A DNA stretch of 5,294 nt from Euryarchaeota archaeon UBA346 (GTDB lineage Archaea; Thermoplasmatota; E2; DHVEG-1). Where the stretch lies: the NCBI GenBank assembly GCA_002496355.1, contig DAJP01000111.1, positions 1 to 5,294 on the forward strand, written 5' to 3'. The position numbers and the translations under genes were made by a program. Below, in pieces: positions 5,031 to 5,294 of this stretch; positions within the stretch are counted from its first letter, which is position 1; each line of letters opens with the position of its first letter. A model generated the notes under the pieces. The model did no database searches. It saw only the letters and a list, made by a program, of their open reading frames with translations, and was not told the DNA's origin.

Positions 5031-5192
5031 ATGAATAAAACCTTAATTGTATTAGGTGCCGGGATTTGGGGTGTGCTTATTCTTCTGCGGTTCGTTCTTT
5101 CTACTATTGAATCTAATACTTTAATGTTTTTAAATATCATTGAGATCGTCGCGTTTGTCATTACGATTGTGGGTATCGTCAAGCGAGAGTAA
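5031..5192 (+). CDS. Small two-helix membrane protein, function unknown
   Basis: This predicted 53-residue protein begins MNKTLIVLGAG. It has two hydrophobic segments (about 4-25 and 32-50) separated by a short polar turn, STIESNT (24-30), and ends with the basic-acidic tail KRE. The positive charges near both ends (K3 and K51/R52) would place both termini on the cytoplasmic side. The start is supported by GGGAG at 8 bases and by a TATA-like box upstream. I do not recognise a family. Such proteins are common in archaea and are often unannotated. It has no cysteine or other obvious catalytic residue and no operon partner inside the window. It is divergent from the FAHD1-like gene and followed by T-rich sequence. 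A chance open frame is possible, but the ordered hydrophobic pattern and the ribosome site argue for a real gene. Confidence 0.65.
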   Translation: MNKTLIVLGAGIWGVLILLRFVLSTIESNTLMFLNIIEIVAFVITIVGIVKRE

Positions 5193-5205
5193 CACCATAG
5201 GTTTG

Positions 5206-5261
5206 TTTTCTTTTTTCTATTTTGATTTCCTTTTATCTTCCCATGATTTTTTTTGTTTTTT
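5206..5261 (+). terminator. T-rich termination region after the small membrane protein
   Basis: T-runs at 5211-5216, 5247-5254 and 5256-5261 follow the stop codon at 5190-5192 in a strongly pyrimidine-biased stretch, as expected for multi-site archaeal U-tract termination. No hairpin is evident. Nothing can be called from 5262 to the window end. Confidence 0.5.
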
Positions 5262-5294
5262 AGTGTGGAATGACGTGGTAAAAAAACGGTTTGG

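Noticed and set aside
1..5294. CRISPR arrays, tRNA or rRNA genes, insertion sequences
   Set aside because: No regularly spaced repeats, cloverleaf-like segments, transposase genes or terminal inverted repeats were seen; the gaps between genes are all under 170 bases and are explained by promoters and terminators.

Overview
The window most likely comes from an archaeon, probably a euryarchaeal or Thermoplasmatota-like lineage. Three lines of evidence point there. Several RecA/KaiC-like ATPases of the type expanded in archaea sit side by side. There is a complete tRNA thiolase of the TtuA/NcsA (Ctu1) family with two zinc-binding ends. AT-rich TATA-like boxes, purine-rich Shine-Dalgarno sites and poly-T transcript ends are also present. 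The lineage is an inference; no rRNA or other phylogenetic marker is present.

Layout. Bases 1-354 (+) hold the C-terminal end of a probably secreted protein with a CARDB-like beta-sandwich domain. A poly-T/poly-A stretch (361-398) ends this transcript and the convergent one. Bases 410-3141 (-) are a compact four-gene operon, read from right to left. Gene 1 (2383-3141) is a KaiC-like ATPase with intact Walker motifs. Gene 2 (1794-2369) is a short relative that has lost the P-loop but keeps Walker B. Gene 3 (1215-1781) is an unrecognised soluble protein. Gene 4 (410-1210) is a KaiC-like protein in which both the Walker A lysine and the Walker B aspartate are replaced. Gaps between genes are 13, 12 and 4 bases.

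A short divergent intergenic region (3142-3308) with a TATA-like box usable on both strands separates this operon from the tRNA 2-thiolation enzyme gene (3309-4223, +). That gene converges, with only 6 bases between stop codons, on a FAHD1-like fumarylacetoacetate-hydrolase-family enzyme (4230-4892, -). A second divergent region (4893-5030) precedes a small two-helix membrane protein (5031-5192, +), followed by T-rich termination sequence; nothing can be called from about 5262 to the end.

How the genes may work together. The operon is the most interesting part: one apparently competent ATPase is co-expressed with two related proteins that have lost different parts of the ATP site, plus one unknown partner. 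Archaeal KaiC-like proteins have been proposed, from comparative genomics, to act as signal-transduction hubs. A mixed assembly with one catalytic subunit and two regulatory pseudo-ATPase subunits is a reasonable but untested inference. The thiolase, the FAHD1-like enzyme and the small membrane protein look like independent single-gene units.
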